In this document: positions 32,560-41,665 of the stretch, piece after piece
Layout: each line of letters opens with the position of its first letter
Position numbering within the stretch: position 1 is the first letter of the stretch
NCBI GenBank assembly: GCA_964355945.1
Contig: CAYHGE010000012.1
Span: forward strand, 1 to 57,395
Origin: CAIVAT01 sp964355945
Lineage (GTDB): Bacteria; Bacteroidota; Bacteroidia; Bacteroidales; FEN-979
DNA length: 57,395 bases
Direction of reading: 5' to 3'
Program-made: the position numbers and the translations under genes
The notes under the pieces: model-generated
What the model was told of the DNA's origin: nothing
What the model saw: the letters and a program-made list of their open reading frames with translations, nothing else
The model's database searches: none

Positions 32560-34230
32560 ATGATACAGAAATTACTGATTGTTGCGGCTCTAGGTTTATC
32601 AACTGTTCTTCTTTTAACAGGATGCAACCGGCAGCCGGGCCGGGCTGATGCCCCTCTCAGCGTGGCCGATTCAATTTTAAACAATAAAATCAAGGCTTTT
32701 GTAACTGTAAAGCTAACAACAGACCTTTCCAAACTCAGTGAAAAGGAGAAGCAGATGATTCCTCTTCTTATTGAGGCTGCCACGATCATGGATGACCTTT
32801 ACTGGGAGCAGGTGATCGGCAGCAGGCAACAATTTACCGATTCTATCCACAATACCTATATAAAAGAATTCGCTCGTATCAATTATGGTCCGTGGGAAAG
32901 GCTGAACGGGAACATCTCTTTTATTCCGGGATTTGGTGAAAAGCCAGCCGGGGCGAATATGTATCCCGGGGATATGACTAAGGAGGAGTTTGAGCGGTGG
33001 GATAACAAAGATAAAACAAGCCAGTACTCCGTCATTCGGCGCAATGAAGACAACAGTTTAAAAAACGTCTGGTATCATGACGCATTCAAAGTACAACTTG
33101 AAAAAGCTGCTGAATTGCTCCTTCAGGCTTCAGCCATCTCAGAAGACCCCGGATTGAAAAAATACCTGGAGCTACGCGCCAGGGCCCTGGTAACTGACGA
33201 CTATTTTGCCAGCGACATGGCATGGATGGAGATGAAAACCAACACCATCGATTTTGTGGTTGGCCCGATTGAAAACTATGAAGATGAACTTTTCGGTTAT
33301 AAAACCGCCTTTGAATCGGCCCTGCTGGTAAAGGATAAGGAATGGAGTCTCAAACTGGCAAAATTTGCACAGTTTTTACCTGAACTGCAATCACAGCTCC
33401 CTGTTGATAATAAATATAAAAAAGAGAAGCCTGGCACTGATTCTGACCTGAATGCGTATGATATCATCTATGTCTCAGGTCATTCAAATGCAGGCAGTAA
33501 GACCATTGCGATTAATTTGCCAAACGACGAAAAAGTGCAGATGGCGAAGGGCTCACGCCGCCTTCAGCTCAAGAATGCCATGCGGGCCAAGTTTGACAAC
33601 ATCCTTGTTCCTATTTCCGGCATCCTGATTGATTCATCCCAACGAAACAACATCAAATTCGATGCTTTCTTCTCAAATGTAATGTTTCATGAAGTGGCGC
33701 ACGGACTTGGCATCAAAAACACCATCAATGGCAAAGGCACAGTGAGAGAGGCAATGAAGGAAAAATATTCATCATTTGAGGAAGCCAAGGCTGACATTCT
33801 TGGACTGTTCATGACCACCCAGCTTATTGAAAAGGGAGAGTTAAAGGACATTTCTGCTGAAGATTGTTTTGTAACTTACATGGCCGGCCTGATTCGTTCG
33901 GTTCGTTTTGGTGCAGCCAGTGCTCACGGCAAAGCCAACATGATGTGCTTCAACTTCTTTGCCGACAATGGTGCCTTTGAACGCAATGCCCGGGGAACAT
34001 ACATGGTCAATTTCGAAAAAACCCGCGCAGCGATGAACAAATGGGCTGCGATGGTCCTGAAATTCGAAGGTGATGGCGACTATCCTGGTGCATCAGCCTA
34101 TCTTGAAACAAATGGAAAGATCAGGGAGGCATTACAATCTGATATTGAGCTGCTTAAAACAGCAAATATTCCAGTTGATATTGTTTATGATCAAGGCCTT
34201 TCTACCCTTGGATTAGACAAAAGCAGGTAA
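32560..34230 (+). CDS. M49-like zinc peptidase family lipoprotein (dipeptidyl-peptidase III-related)
   Basis: 556 residues from the ATG at 32560; this start gives a lipoprotein signal (LLLTGC, Cys22), while the longer frame from 32413 would hide it. The zinc site is HEVAH at 377-381 with the second motif EEAKAD at 407-412. In dipeptidyl-peptidase III the first motif is HELLGH, so this is the shorter HExxH branch of M49-related proteins found in Bacteroidota. The region 1-300 is mostly helical. It probably releases small peptides from substrates outside the inner membrane; activity is inferred only. Confidence 0.85.
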   Translation: MIQKLLIVAALGLSTVLLLTGCNRQPGRADAPLSVADSILNNKIKAFVTVKLTTDLSKLSEKEKQMIPLLIEAATIMDDLYWEQVIGSRQQFTDSIHNTYIKEFARINYGPWERLNGNISFIPGFGEKPAGANMYPGDMTKEEFERWDNKDKTSQYSVIRRNEDNSLKNVWYHDAFKVQLEKAAELLLQASAISEDPGLKKYLELRARALVTDDYFASDMAWMEMKTNTIDFVVGPIENYEDELFGYKTAFESALLVKDKEWSLKLAKFAQFLPELQSQLPVDNKYKKEKPGTDSDLNAYDIIYVSGHSNAGSKTIAINLPNDEKVQMAKGSRRLQLKNAMRAKFDNILVPISGILIDSSQRNNIKFDAFFSNVMFHEVAHGLGIKNTINGKGTVREAMKEKYSSFEEAKADILGLFMTTQLIEKGELKDISAEDCFVTYMAGLIRSVRFGAASAHGKANMMCFNFFADNGAFERNARGTYMVNFEKTRAAMNKWAAMVLKFEGDGDYPGASAYLETNGKIREALQSDIELLKTANIPVDIVYDQGLSTLGLDKSR

Positions 34231-34334
34231 TCTTTGCAACAATACTGCCAGGCCATTTCAGCCTATATTTGATTCTCAACAGTTTTTCATACTCAGATTT
34301 CATAAAATATTAACCTCATAAAAACCAGCTTCTC

Positions 34335-35768
34335 ATGGCAGAAACTCTTCTCGAAAAGGCCAACGATATCCTAGACAAGGCACAATTGGCAGCTGCAGAA
34401 TTCCAGCAATATAATCAGGAACAAACGGACAGGATTGTTGAGAGTGTCTTTAAGGCAGGTTTCAACAATCGGGTAAAGCTGGCTAAAATGGCACAAGAGG
34501 AGACCGGGATGGGAATCTGGGAGCACAAAGTCATTAAAAACGTGCTTGGAACTCAACTGGTTTATGAAAGTATCAGGAACGAAAAGACCGTCGGGGTCAT
34601 TTCGTCGGACCCAAAAACAGGAATCACAGAAATTGCCCAACCCCTTGGCCCTATCCTGGCCGTGATTCCTGTCACGAATCCCACCTCAACCACGATGTTT
34701 AAAATCCTGATTTGTCTTAAATCACGCAATCCCATCATCATCAGCGCACATCGGGGTGCCTCAAAATCCTGCAGTGAAACAGTCAGAATTTGCTATGAGG
34801 CGGCACTTGAGGCAGGTGCTCCGGAAGATTGCATCCAGATGATCTCCTCAGGAAGCAGGGATTTCACCCACATGATCATGGCCCATCCAAAGGTCGCCCT
34901 GATTCTTGCAACAGGAGGAACTGGTCTTGTTAATGCAGCATACAGCTCCGGAAATCCGGCCATTGGTGTCGGTCCGGGAAATGTTCCCGTGTTTATCGAT
35001 GAAAGTGCCGACATTCCCTTTGCCGTGGAAAATATTATCTCCTCAAAAACTTTCGACAATGGCACCATTTGTGCCAGTGAACAGGCCATTGTGGTTACCC
35101 GGTCGATGGAAAAAAAGGTGCGTGAGGAGTTCGAAAAACAACATTGTTATTTTCTTAATCCGGAGGAGATCAAACAGGTTGAAAAGATTGCAATTGTTCA
35201 GGAAACACATAGCATGAGCCCGTTTGTAGTCGGGCAGCCGGTTTCCGTCATTGCTGCAAAAGCAGGTATCAATGTGCCTGAAGGCACTAAAATCCTGTTG
35301 GCTAAACTCGATGGCATTGGTACTGATTATCCGCTGTCAGTTGAGGTATTGGCTCCCATCCTGGCCTTCTATGCGGCAGATGACTACCATATGGCTGTAA
35401 ACATGTGCGTCGATTTAAACTATCTTGGTGGCATCGGTCACAGTGCATGCATTTATGCCAATGACGAGAAGCGGATTATGGAATATTCTGAATTGCTCAA
35501 TGCAGGCCGGATTTTAGTGAATACGCCAACCTCCCAGGGAGCAGTGGGCTATTTTTTCAATCATCTGGCTCCATCGCTGACACTCGGCTGCGGAACCGGC
35601 GGGAAAAATATTACCACCGAAAACATAACAGCTAAAAATTTGCTCAACATTCAGCGTGTCAGCAGGCGAAAGCCGAATGAATTATGGTTCTCTCACGACC
35701 AGTCGCAATACTATGATGAATCGCTGAGTGTCGATGAGATTATGAGAGATTATTATAAAAACCACTAA
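34335..35768 (+). CDS. Acetaldehyde dehydrogenase (acetylating), AdhE N-domain/EutE-like
   Basis: 477-residue aldehyde dehydrogenase superfamily member. Landmarks: QPLGPILAVIPVTNPTSTTM, SAHRGASKSCSET, ATGGTGLVNAAYSSGNPAIGVGPGNVP and the catalytic Cys246 in NGTICASEQA, which has the same residue number as in E. coli AdhE. It interconverts acetyl-CoA and acetaldehyde with NAD(H). The alcohol dehydrogenase half of AdhE is absent, so a separate reductase is needed if ethanol is made. No microcompartment shell genes and no EutE-type N-terminal targeting peptide are visible. It is followed after 11 bp by a STAS-domain gene. Confidence 0.92.
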   Translation: MAETLLEKANDILDKAQLAAAEFQQYNQEQTDRIVESVFKAGFNNRVKLAKMAQEETGMGIWEHKVIKNVLGTQLVYESIRNEKTVGVISSDPKTGITEIAQPLGPILAVIPVTNPTSTTMFKILICLKSRNPIIISAHRGASKSCSETVRICYEAALEAGAPEDCIQMISSGSRDFTHMIMAHPKVALILATGGTGLVNAAYSSGNPAIGVGPGNVPVFIDESADIPFAVENIISSKTFDNGTICASEQAIVVTRSMEKKVREEFEKQHCYFLNPEEIKQVEKIAIVQETHSMSPFVVGQPVSVIAAKAGINVPEGTKILLAKLDGIGTDYPLSVEVLAPILAFYAADDYHMAVNMCVDLNYLGGIGHSACIYANDEKRIMEYSELLNAGRILVNTPTSQGAVGYFFNHLAPSLTLGCGTGGKNITTENITAKNLLNIQRVSRRKPNELWFSHDQSQYYDESLSVDEIMRDYYKNH

Positions 35769-35779
35769 ACAGTCAAGCC

Positions 35780-36091
35780 ATGGTAACTTTTAATTACAAC
35801 GAAGAAGAAAAAATTTTCACTGCTACTTTTGCGGGACGTTTAGACACACTTGCCGTTCAACGGATAAGTGAAACAGTTCATATCAATTTGCCTGTAAAGG
35901 AAGGTAAATACGAAGATAAAATCGTGTTTGACCTCCGGGAGGTTGACTACATATCATCCTCCTTCATAAGGATTTGCGTCATGGTGGCACAACAAGCCGG
36001 CCCTGGTCAGTTTTCGATCTCACATTGCCAGCCATTTATTAAGAAAACGTTCAAAATATCGGGTCTCGACGAGATGATGAATGTGACCTGA
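35780..36091 (+). CDS. STAS-domain protein (anti-sigma factor antagonist-like)
   Basis: 103 residues, a single STAS fold: VTFNYNEEEKIFTATFAGRLDTL, then KIVFDLREVDYISSSFIRICV, where the serine run after DYI is at the position phosphorylated in SpoIIAA-type antagonists. It lies 11 bp after the acetaldehyde dehydrogenase and is probably co-transcribed. No anti-sigma kinase or PP2C phosphatase gene is nearby, so its partner is unknown. Why it is tied to this metabolic gene is unclear. Confidence 0.85.
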   Translation: MVTFNYNEEEKIFTATFAGRLDTLAVQRISETVHINLPVKEGKYEDKIVFDLREVDYISSSFIRICVMVAQQAGPGQFSISHCQPFIKKTFKISGLDEMMNVT

Positions 36092-36147
36092 GTTCCATGC
36101 CGGCCCACGAATAATAATTATTTTCAGCATTATCCGAAAATTGGTTG

Positions 36148-36155
36148 TATCTTTG
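36148..36155 (+). promoter_or_regulatory. Putative -7 element for the DEAD-box helicase gene
   Basis: TATCTTTG fits TAnnTTTG. It lies 154 bp before the start codon, so the transcript would carry an unusually long leader. Confidence 0.55.
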
Positions 36156-36309
36156 CAGCCACATTTGAAAGATTGTATCTCAATCTGTAAGTAATCCTTC
36201 CCCTTTTACATTTCAGCCAACCATACACTTTTTTGATGCCATCCGGACAGGACTGTTCTTCAGTTTTGCAGCGGGTACAATCTATTTTATATTAATTAAT
36301 AACCATTAA
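36156..36309 (+). other. Long 5' leader of the DEAD-box helicase gene
   Basis: About 145 nt of predicted untranslated leader without an open frame of note. It contains a pyrimidine-rich run (36200-36209) and short pairing segments such as GGACA/TGTTC near 36244-36257. Long leaders precede cold-shock helicase genes in other bacteria and mediate autoregulation; the same here is inference. Confidence 0.4.
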
Positions 36310-37446
36310 ATGAATTTTGAAAATCTGAATCTTATCCAGCCATTATTGAATGCTGTAAGCAAAAAAGGGTACCTGACCCCAACCCCAATTCAGGAAAAAG
36401 CGATTCCAATCATCCTCAAGGGAAAAGATATTTTTGGATGTGCACAAACCGGCACAGGTAAAACTGCTGCCTTCTCATTGCCAATACTACAACTGCTTGA
36501 AACAGAAAAAGACCGCAATCAGCGCCGTGCAGTGAGAGCCCTGATTCTTGCTCCTACCCGTGAACTCGTTGCACAGATCAGTGCGGAGATTATGATGTAC
36601 GGCAAAGGACTCGACATCCGGCTTGTCACCATCTATGGCGGCATATCACAAAAAGCCCAGACACAGGCCCTCCAGCAGGGTGTGGACATCATCGTGGCTG
36701 CCCCCGGAAGGCTTCTCGACCTGATGAACCAGGGTTTTGTTCATCTTGACAAGGTAGAATACCTGGTTCTTGATGAAGCCGACCGTATGCTCGACATGGG
36801 ATTTATCAACGATATCCGCAAGATCACCGCAAAACTGCCGGCAAAAAGGCAGACCCTCCTGTTTTCGGCCACCGCACCTGAAGAGATCAGAAAACTGGCG
36901 GCATCGCTGCTTCACAATCCGGTACAGCTAAATCTATCGCCCGACACGGCGCCTCCCATCCTGGTATCCCAGTCTGTTTACCATGTAAAAAAAGAGAACA
37001 AGAAATTGCTTCTCACCCATGTTCTTCAAAATGAATCTGTTAAAAACGTATTGATCTTTACACGTACCAAACATGGTGCAGATAAGGTTGTCAAGGATCT
37101 GCTGCGCAACGGGATCAAAGCCCAGGCCATCCATGGTAACAAATCGCAGAGTGCGCGCGACAAGGCACTCAAAGACTTCAAAAACAGGAGCATCCGGGTT
37201 TTGGTTGCCACCGATGTTGCTTCGAGGGGCATCGATGTGGACAAACTTTCGCATGTGATCAATTATGAAATTCCTGAACAGGCTGAGACATATGTTCACC
37301 GTATCGGGCGGACAGGCAGGGCGGGTGAAACCGGTTCTGCTTTATCATTTTGTTCTTCGGATGAAAAACCATATTTGAAGAATATCCATAAACTGATCCA
37401 CCAGAATATTGATGTGATTACCTCACATCCCTTTGCGATCAATTAG
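36310..37446 (+). CDS. rhlE: DEAD-box RNA helicase (RhlE-like)
   Basis: 378 residues containing the Q motif (PTPIQEKAIP), AQTGTGKT, PTRELVAQI, DEADRMLDMGF, SATAPEE, TRTKHGADK, ATDVASRGIDV and HRIGRTGR. This is the minimal helicase core with almost no C-terminal extension after residue 365, shorter than the usual 400-450 residues of RhlE/CsdA proteins, so it lacks the basic tail that directs many relatives to ribosomal RNA. It unwinds short RNA duplexes, probably in ribosome assembly or RNA turnover. A long leader precedes it and a strong terminator follows. Confidence 0.93.
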   Translation: MNFENLNLIQPLLNAVSKKGYLTPTPIQEKAIPIILKGKDIFGCAQTGTGKTAAFSLPILQLLETEKDRNQRRAVRALILAPTRELVAQISAEIMMYGKGLDIRLVTIYGGISQKAQTQALQQGVDIIVAAPGRLLDLMNQGFVHLDKVEYLVLDEADRMLDMGFINDIRKITAKLPAKRQTLLFSATAPEEIRKLAASLLHNPVQLNLSPDTAPPILVSQSVYHVKKENKKLLLTHVLQNESVKNVLIFTRTKHGADKVVKDLLRNGIKAQAIHGNKSQSARDKALKDFKNRSIRVLVATDVASRGIDVDKLSHVINYEIPEQAETYVHRIGRTGRAGETGSALSFCSSDEKPYLKNIHKLIHQNIDVITSHPFAIN

Positions 37447-37452
37447 TTCCAC

Positions 37453-37489
37453 AAACCTTCCAGGTTTTAAAAACCTGGAAGGTTTTTTT
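37453..37489. terminator. Bidirectional terminator
   Basis: AAACCTTCCAGGTTT (37453-37467) pairs perfectly with AAACCTGGAAGGTTT (37471-37485), followed by a T-run. It separates the convergent helicase and dnaE genes. Confidence 0.92.
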
Positions 37490-40455
37490 CACCCCCTCGG
37501 ATCACCTTTCAGCGGCATCTTTGCCATCTTTTCAACATTCATGCTGGGGAATCCGAACTCCTCCACAATTTTCCCCTTCACAAGGTAAACGCCGTCACCA
37601 CGGAAAGGATACTCCTTCACGGCCTTTGGAAAATGTACCGTGTCGAAGAAGTGCCCGTTTACATCGATGAATGTGCCAAAATGCATCCACTCACGTTTGA
37701 TGGTACGAACATATTTAATGGTGACCAGCAGCCCTAACATACGAATGGTTTTTCCGACATGGGAGGCCATTTCGCGTACCAGGATGTCACCCCTGAAGGG
37801 GGTCTGCAGCAGATCAAAATAGGTATGGGTTACCGGGAAGCCAAGCAGTTCGATTTCATCATACACATCAGCAATGATGTTCTGTTCCAAAACAGGAAGT
37901 TCATATTTCCTGACTGACGACTGGAAGAGCGTGGGATTACCAATGAGTTTACCCCTTCCCAACAGCATGTGCGCCTCCCATAACAATGCAGCCTTTGGCT
38001 TGCCGGTAAAACGAAATGCCCCCACCCTGATAAGGATGATCAGCTGATCGAGCGTGACAGCGACGCGCTGAATAAGATCTTCCAGATTTTGATATGGGTT
38101 TGGTGTTTTTTGTAAATCGCAAACTGCAAATCGTAAATCGTAAATTGCCTTACCCACCTCCGCTTCCAAACCGGCCACGTGGATAAATCCGAGGAAAATA
38201 TCCTTTCCCCGTATGCAAGTCATGTATTCACTTTGGTTAACACAGGGCACATGCAGGTTTGCTCCCGAGATTTTCGCTTCATTGAAATAGACCCATGAAG
38301 CATAAAATCCCCCGAAATTATTGATTACCCCGGTGATAAATTCCAGCGGGTAATGCGCCTTCAGATAAAGACTCTGGTAACTCTCTACTGCGTACGAGGC
38401 AGAATGGGCTTTTGAAAAGGAGTACCCGGCAAACGACTCGATTTGCCGCCATACCTCTTTTGTCACCTCTTCGGGGTATCCATAATTCTTACAATTCTCA
38501 AAAAATTTGTCGATGATACGCTGTAACTCTTTCTTCGACCGGTATTTTCCACTCATTGCCCGCCGGATCACATCGGCATCGGCCAGGTCGAGACCAGCGA
38601 AGTGATGGCAGATCTTGAGCACATCCTCCTGGTAAACCATCACCCCGAAGGTCTCCTTCAACTGCTCCTCCATCACCGGGTGGAGATATTTGAACTTACC
38701 AGGATGGTGAAACCGGAAGATATACTCCTTCATCATCCCTGAGCGCGCCACACCCGGGCGGATGATCGAGCTGGCAGCCACCAGCGTTCGGTAGTTGTCG
38801 CAGTGCAGTTTCTTCAGCAATCCCCTCATGGCAGGGCTTTCCACATAGAAGCAGCCGATTGTGCGGGCATTGCGCAGCTGCTCCTTCACCTTTTCATCCT
38901 CCTTGAAGGCGCGTATCTGGTGTACGTCCACACTGATTCCCTGATTTTTTTTAACAAGTTCTGCGGCTTCGTAGATATGGCCGATACCCCGCTGGCTCAG
39001 GATGTCGAGTTTCTCAAAGCCGATATCCTCCGCTACATACATGTCGAACTGCGTGGTCGGAAAGCCTTTCGGGGGGAGGTCGAGTGCCGTGTAGCAGGTG
39101 ATGGGTTCTTCTGAGATGAGGACCCCGCCGGCATGGATGCTTCGGATGTTCGGGAAGTCGGCCATCATCTCTCCGAGGTCTTTTATTTTACTAATTATCT
39201 GATTGTTATGCACAGCCTCCTCCGGATTCTTCAGAAAAGCATCGATCTCCCCCTTCGGAAGCCCGTGAACCTTACCCAGTTCGCGCAAGATGGACTTATC
39301 GCGGAACGTTGACATGGCACCAAGCAAGGCAGTGTGCTCATGACCATATCTTTTAAATATGTAGTCGAGTACCTCATCACGTTCCTTCCAGGAGTAGTCG
39401 ATGTCGAAATCGGGTGGGGATGTTCGTTTGGGGTTGATGAAGCGTTCAAAATAGAGATCCAGCTCGATCGGGTCCACGTCAGTGATGCGCAGGCAGTAAG
39501 CCACGATGCTGTTGGCTCCGCTTCCCCGCCCTACATGGTAAAAACCGCGCGACATCGAATAGCGGATAATGTCCCAGGTAATGAGAAAATAGGCAGCAAA
39601 GCCCATTTTGTCAATGATGGCAAGTTCGTGGAGAATACGTCGTTTTGCCTCGCCGTGCCCTTTCCCGTAACGGTACTGAAGCCCGTCCATTGCCAGTTTT
39701 TCGAGCAGGATGAGATCATCGTAGCGGTCGCCGGTGAAGGTCTTCCTGTTTTTACAGGCCTTGAAATCGAAATCAATGGAACATGCTTCCATGAGATGTT
39801 CCGTATTCCGGACGATCTCCGGAAAGTCGCGGCAAATACCGCGCAGCTCGTCAACCGGCCTCATTATCTCATCGGATGCAGCAACCTGATGGGGTTCCAG
39901 CCTGCTCAGCAACACATTGTGATCAACTGCCCTGAAATTTCTGTGAAGCTCATACTCTTTCCCATTCCTGAAAGTAGCAGGAGCCATGAGCACCATCCGG
40001 GGAATGAGATCACGGTGGCGGGAGAGCATGAGCGGGTTGAGCTCGGAGGGGCGGATACCGATGAACGATTGACGATTGACGATTGACGTTTTACGATTAA
40101 CGCTACTTTGGAATGGGTAAATGACAAAGACATTCTCAAATTCAGGCGCCCGCTGCGGCAGCGGGAGGTTTTCCAGGTTGTGGCGGCTCAGGAATTCGTT
40201 CAATTCACGAAAGCCTTCATTATTTTTTGCCAGACCTGTGTAAAGCAGCTGATCTTCATGCCGGAACTCGATCCCCGCGATGGGTTTGATGCTTTTCTCC
40301 CTGCATGCAGCCACAAAATCCATGATGCCGGTGGAGTTGTTGATATCGGTGAGGGCCAGGCATCCGATGTGGTTTTTAACGGCCTCACCAACCAGATTTT
40401 CAATGGAGAGTGTTCCATAACGGAGGGAGTAATATGAATGGCTGTTCAGGTACAT
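37489..40455 (-). CDS. dnaE2: Alternative DNA polymerase III alpha subunit (error-prone DnaE2/ImuC-like)
   Basis: 988 residues from the ATG at 40455 (a GTG at 40458 is just upstream). The PHP domain (about 1-200) has lost metal ligands: LNSHSYYSL has Asn where replicative enzymes have the first His, and ALTDINN lacks the His after TD. The palm shows GRGSGANSIVAY and PDFDIDY (348-354), later VMVYQEDVL and ESFAGYSFSKAHSASYA, so polymerase residues are kept. An OB-fold domain ends the protein; the clamp- and tau-binding C-terminus of replicative DnaE (about 1160 residues) is missing. It overlaps or abuts dinB, as in mutagenesis cassettes. Two heptamer-repeat blocks are inserted in frame (see 38112-38146 and 40065-40099). 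Confidence 0.88.
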   Translation of the reverse strand: MYLNSHSYYSLRYGTLSIENLVGEAVKNHIGCLALTDINNSTGIMDFVAACREKSIKPIAGIEFRHEDQLLYTGLAKNNEGFRELNEFLSRHNLENLPLPQRAPEFENVFVIYPFQSSVNRKTSIVNRQSFIGIRPSELNPLMLSRHRDLIPRMVLMAPATFRNGKEYELHRNFRAVDHNVLLSRLEPHQVAASDEIMRPVDELRGICRDFPEIVRNTEHLMEACSIDFDFKACKNRKTFTGDRYDDLILLEKLAMDGLQYRYGKGHGEAKRRILHELAIIDKMGFAAYFLITWDIIRYSMSRGFYHVGRGSGANSIVAYCLRITDVDPIELDLYFERFINPKRTSPPDFDIDYSWKERDEVLDYIFKRYGHEHTALLGAMSTFRDKSILRELGKVHGLPKGEIDAFLKNPEEAVHNNQIISKIKDLGEMMADFPNIRSIHAGGVLISEEPITCYTALDLPPKGFPTTQFDMYVAEDIGFEKLDILSQRGIGHIYEAAELVKKNQGISVDVHQIRAFKEDEKVKEQLRNARTIGCFYVESPAMRGLLKKLHCDNYRTLVAASSIIRPGVARSGMMKEYIFRFHHPGKFKYLHPVMEEQLKETFGVMVYQEDVLKICHHFAGLDLADADVIRRAMSGKYRSKKELQRIIDKFFENCKNYGYPEEVTKEVWRQIESFAGYSFSKAHSASYAVESYQSLYLKAHYPLEFITGVINNFGGFYASWVYFNEAKISGANLHVPCVNQSEYMTCIRGKDIFLGFIHVAGLEAEVGKAIYDLRFAVCDLQKTPNPYQNLEDLIQRVAVTLDQLIILIRVGAFRFTGKPKAALLWEAHMLLGRGKLIGNPTLFQSSVRKYELPVLEQNIIADVYDEIELLGFPVTHTYFDLLQTPFRGDILVREMASHVGKTIRMLGLLVTIKYVRTIKREWMHFGTFIDVNGHFFDTVHFPKAVKEYPFRGDGVYLVKGKIVEEFGFPSMNVEKMAKMPLKGDPRG
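38112..38146 (-). repeat. Five tandem 7-bp repeats inside dnaE
   Basis: Plus-strand units GTAAATC, GCAAACT, GCAAATC, GTAAATC, GTAAATT. They encode about residues 770-781 (IYDLRFAVCDLQ) of the polymerase without breaking the frame. Such 7-mers are usually intergenic. Confidence 0.85.
40065..40099 (-). repeat. Second block of five tandem 7-bp repeats inside dnaE
   Basis: Plus-strand units ACGATTG three times, then ACGTTTT and ACGATTA. They encode about residues 119-130 (NRKTSIVNRQSF). The unit is different from that at 38112-38146 but the length (5 x 7 bp) is the same. Confidence 0.88.
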
Positions 40456-40457
40456 CA

Positions 40458-41627
40458 CTATTTCACTATTTCGCCATTTTTTATCGCCACCCCTCTCCGC
40501 ACAATCTTCTGCCCATACTTCCTCCTGATCCGGTCCAGTGCCTGGTAAAGATTGACCATCTCCACATTGTCGTCGAACATATTCAGTTGCGGGTTTCCTG
40601 AAACGAGGCTGCTGAAACGCACACCGATGAGGCGGATCAGCATGCGGCGCTGGTAGAGGCGGTCGAAGAGATTTTTCACCACCGGGATGAGCTGATGGTC
40701 GAATGCCGTATAAGGTACATGCTGCTGCAGGGTATGGGTATCGAAGTTCGAGTAGCGTATCTTCACAGTTACACAGGCAGTGAGTTTCTGTTTGTCGCGG
40801 AGCTCAAACGAGATCTTCTCCACCATCTTCACCAGGATCTCCTTCATCGCAACAATGTCAATGCTATCCTGGTCAAAGGTATTTTCGGTACTCACTGATT
40901 TCGCCTCATGATACGGATAAACGGGCGTACGGTCGATGCCGTTGGCTTTTTCCCATATTACGATGCCGTTCTTTCCCATCACCCGCTCCATCATATCAAC
41001 AGGAACGTGGCTCAGGGTATCGATGGTCACCACCCCCATGGAGCGGAGCAGCCGGTAAGTTTTCTCGCCAATCATCGGGATTTTGCGAATCGACAGTGGC
41101 GCGAGGAATGGTTGCACCGCATCGCGCTCAACGTACAATTCACCGTTGGGTTTGGCCTCCCCTGTGGCAATTTTCGAAACGGTCTTGTTCACCGACAGCC
41201 CGAAGGAGATAGGCAATCCCGTGTTTTTGATGATGCTTGTCCTCAACTCGTGGCTCCATTTCTGCAACCCGAAGAAGCGATCCATCCCGGTAACATCGAG
41301 ATAGTGTTCGTCAATAGAAGCTTTCTCATATACCGGAGCCTTTTCGGCGATGATCTCTGTAACGATATGCGAGTACTTCGAATAGAGCTCCATGTCGCCC
41401 CTCACAAGAATGGCATCGCCGCACAGCGTCCGGGCCATCTTCATCGGCATGGCCGAATGGATGCCGAATTTCCGGGCCTCATAGCTGCAGCTGGCCACCA
41501 CGCCCCGGTCGGAAGTACCGCCAATGATCACGGGCCTTCCTGCGAGTTCGGGGCGGAGGAGGCGCTCAACGGAGACAAAAAATGTATCGAGGTCGAGGTG
41601 GATAATATTTTTTACTATATTTGCCAT
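40458..41627 (-). CDS. dinB: Y-family DNA polymerase IV
   Basis: 389 residues from the ATG at 41627 (MANIVKNIIHLDLDTFFVSVE); a second ATG at 41639 is possible but overlaps one half of the putative operator and lengthens the N-terminus beyond the family norm. Catalytic acidic motifs are HLDLDTFF and SIDEHYLD, with YEARKFGIHSAMP, a helix-hairpin-helix region (KIPMIGEKTYRLLRSMGVVTI) and a little-finger domain. QLNMFD near the C-terminus fits a beta-clamp binding motif. It extends damaged templates. Its stop TAG abuts the dnaE start (TAGTGATG), so the two polymerases are co-translated. Confidence 0.94.
   Translation of the reverse strand: MANIVKNIIHLDLDTFFVSVERLLRPELAGRPVIIGGTSDRGVVASCSYEARKFGIHSAMPMKMARTLCGDAILVRGDMELYSKYSHIVTEIIAEKAPVYEKASIDEHYLDVTGMDRFFGLQKWSHELRTSIIKNTGLPISFGLSVNKTVSKIATGEAKPNGELYVERDAVQPFLAPLSIRKIPMIGEKTYRLLRSMGVVTIDTLSHVPVDMMERVMGKNGIVIWEKANGIDRTPVYPYHEAKSVSTENTFDQDSIDIVAMKEILVKMVEKISFELRDKQKLTACVTVKIRYSNFDTHTLQQHVPYTAFDHQLIPVVKNLFDRLYQRRMLIRLIGVRFSSLVSGNPQLNMFDDNVEMVNLYQALDRIRRKYGQKIVRRGVAIKNGEIVK
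41616..41623 (+). promoter_or_regulatory. Putative -7 element for the XRE/S24 repressor gene
   Basis: TATATTTG fits TAnnTTTG. It lies inside the first codons of dinB on the opposite strand, so the repressor promoter and dinB translation start overlap. Confidence 0.5.
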
Positions 41628-41632
41628 GTTTT

Positions 41633-41665
41633 TAATCATTTTTCCGACGTTAATATAATCATTTT
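41633..41665. promoter_or_regulatory. Direct repeat, candidate operator between dinB and the S24 repressor
   Basis: TAATCATTTT occurs at 41633-41642 and again at 41656-41665, 23 bp apart start to start (about two helical turns), filling most of the short divergent region. Candidate site for the XRE/S24 protein; not tested. Confidence 0.5.

Noticed and set aside
39334..40086. Plus-strand open frame of 250 codons opposite dnaE
   Set aside because: The minus-strand frame is an unmistakable polymerase with conserved motifs; this is a shadow frame with no family features.
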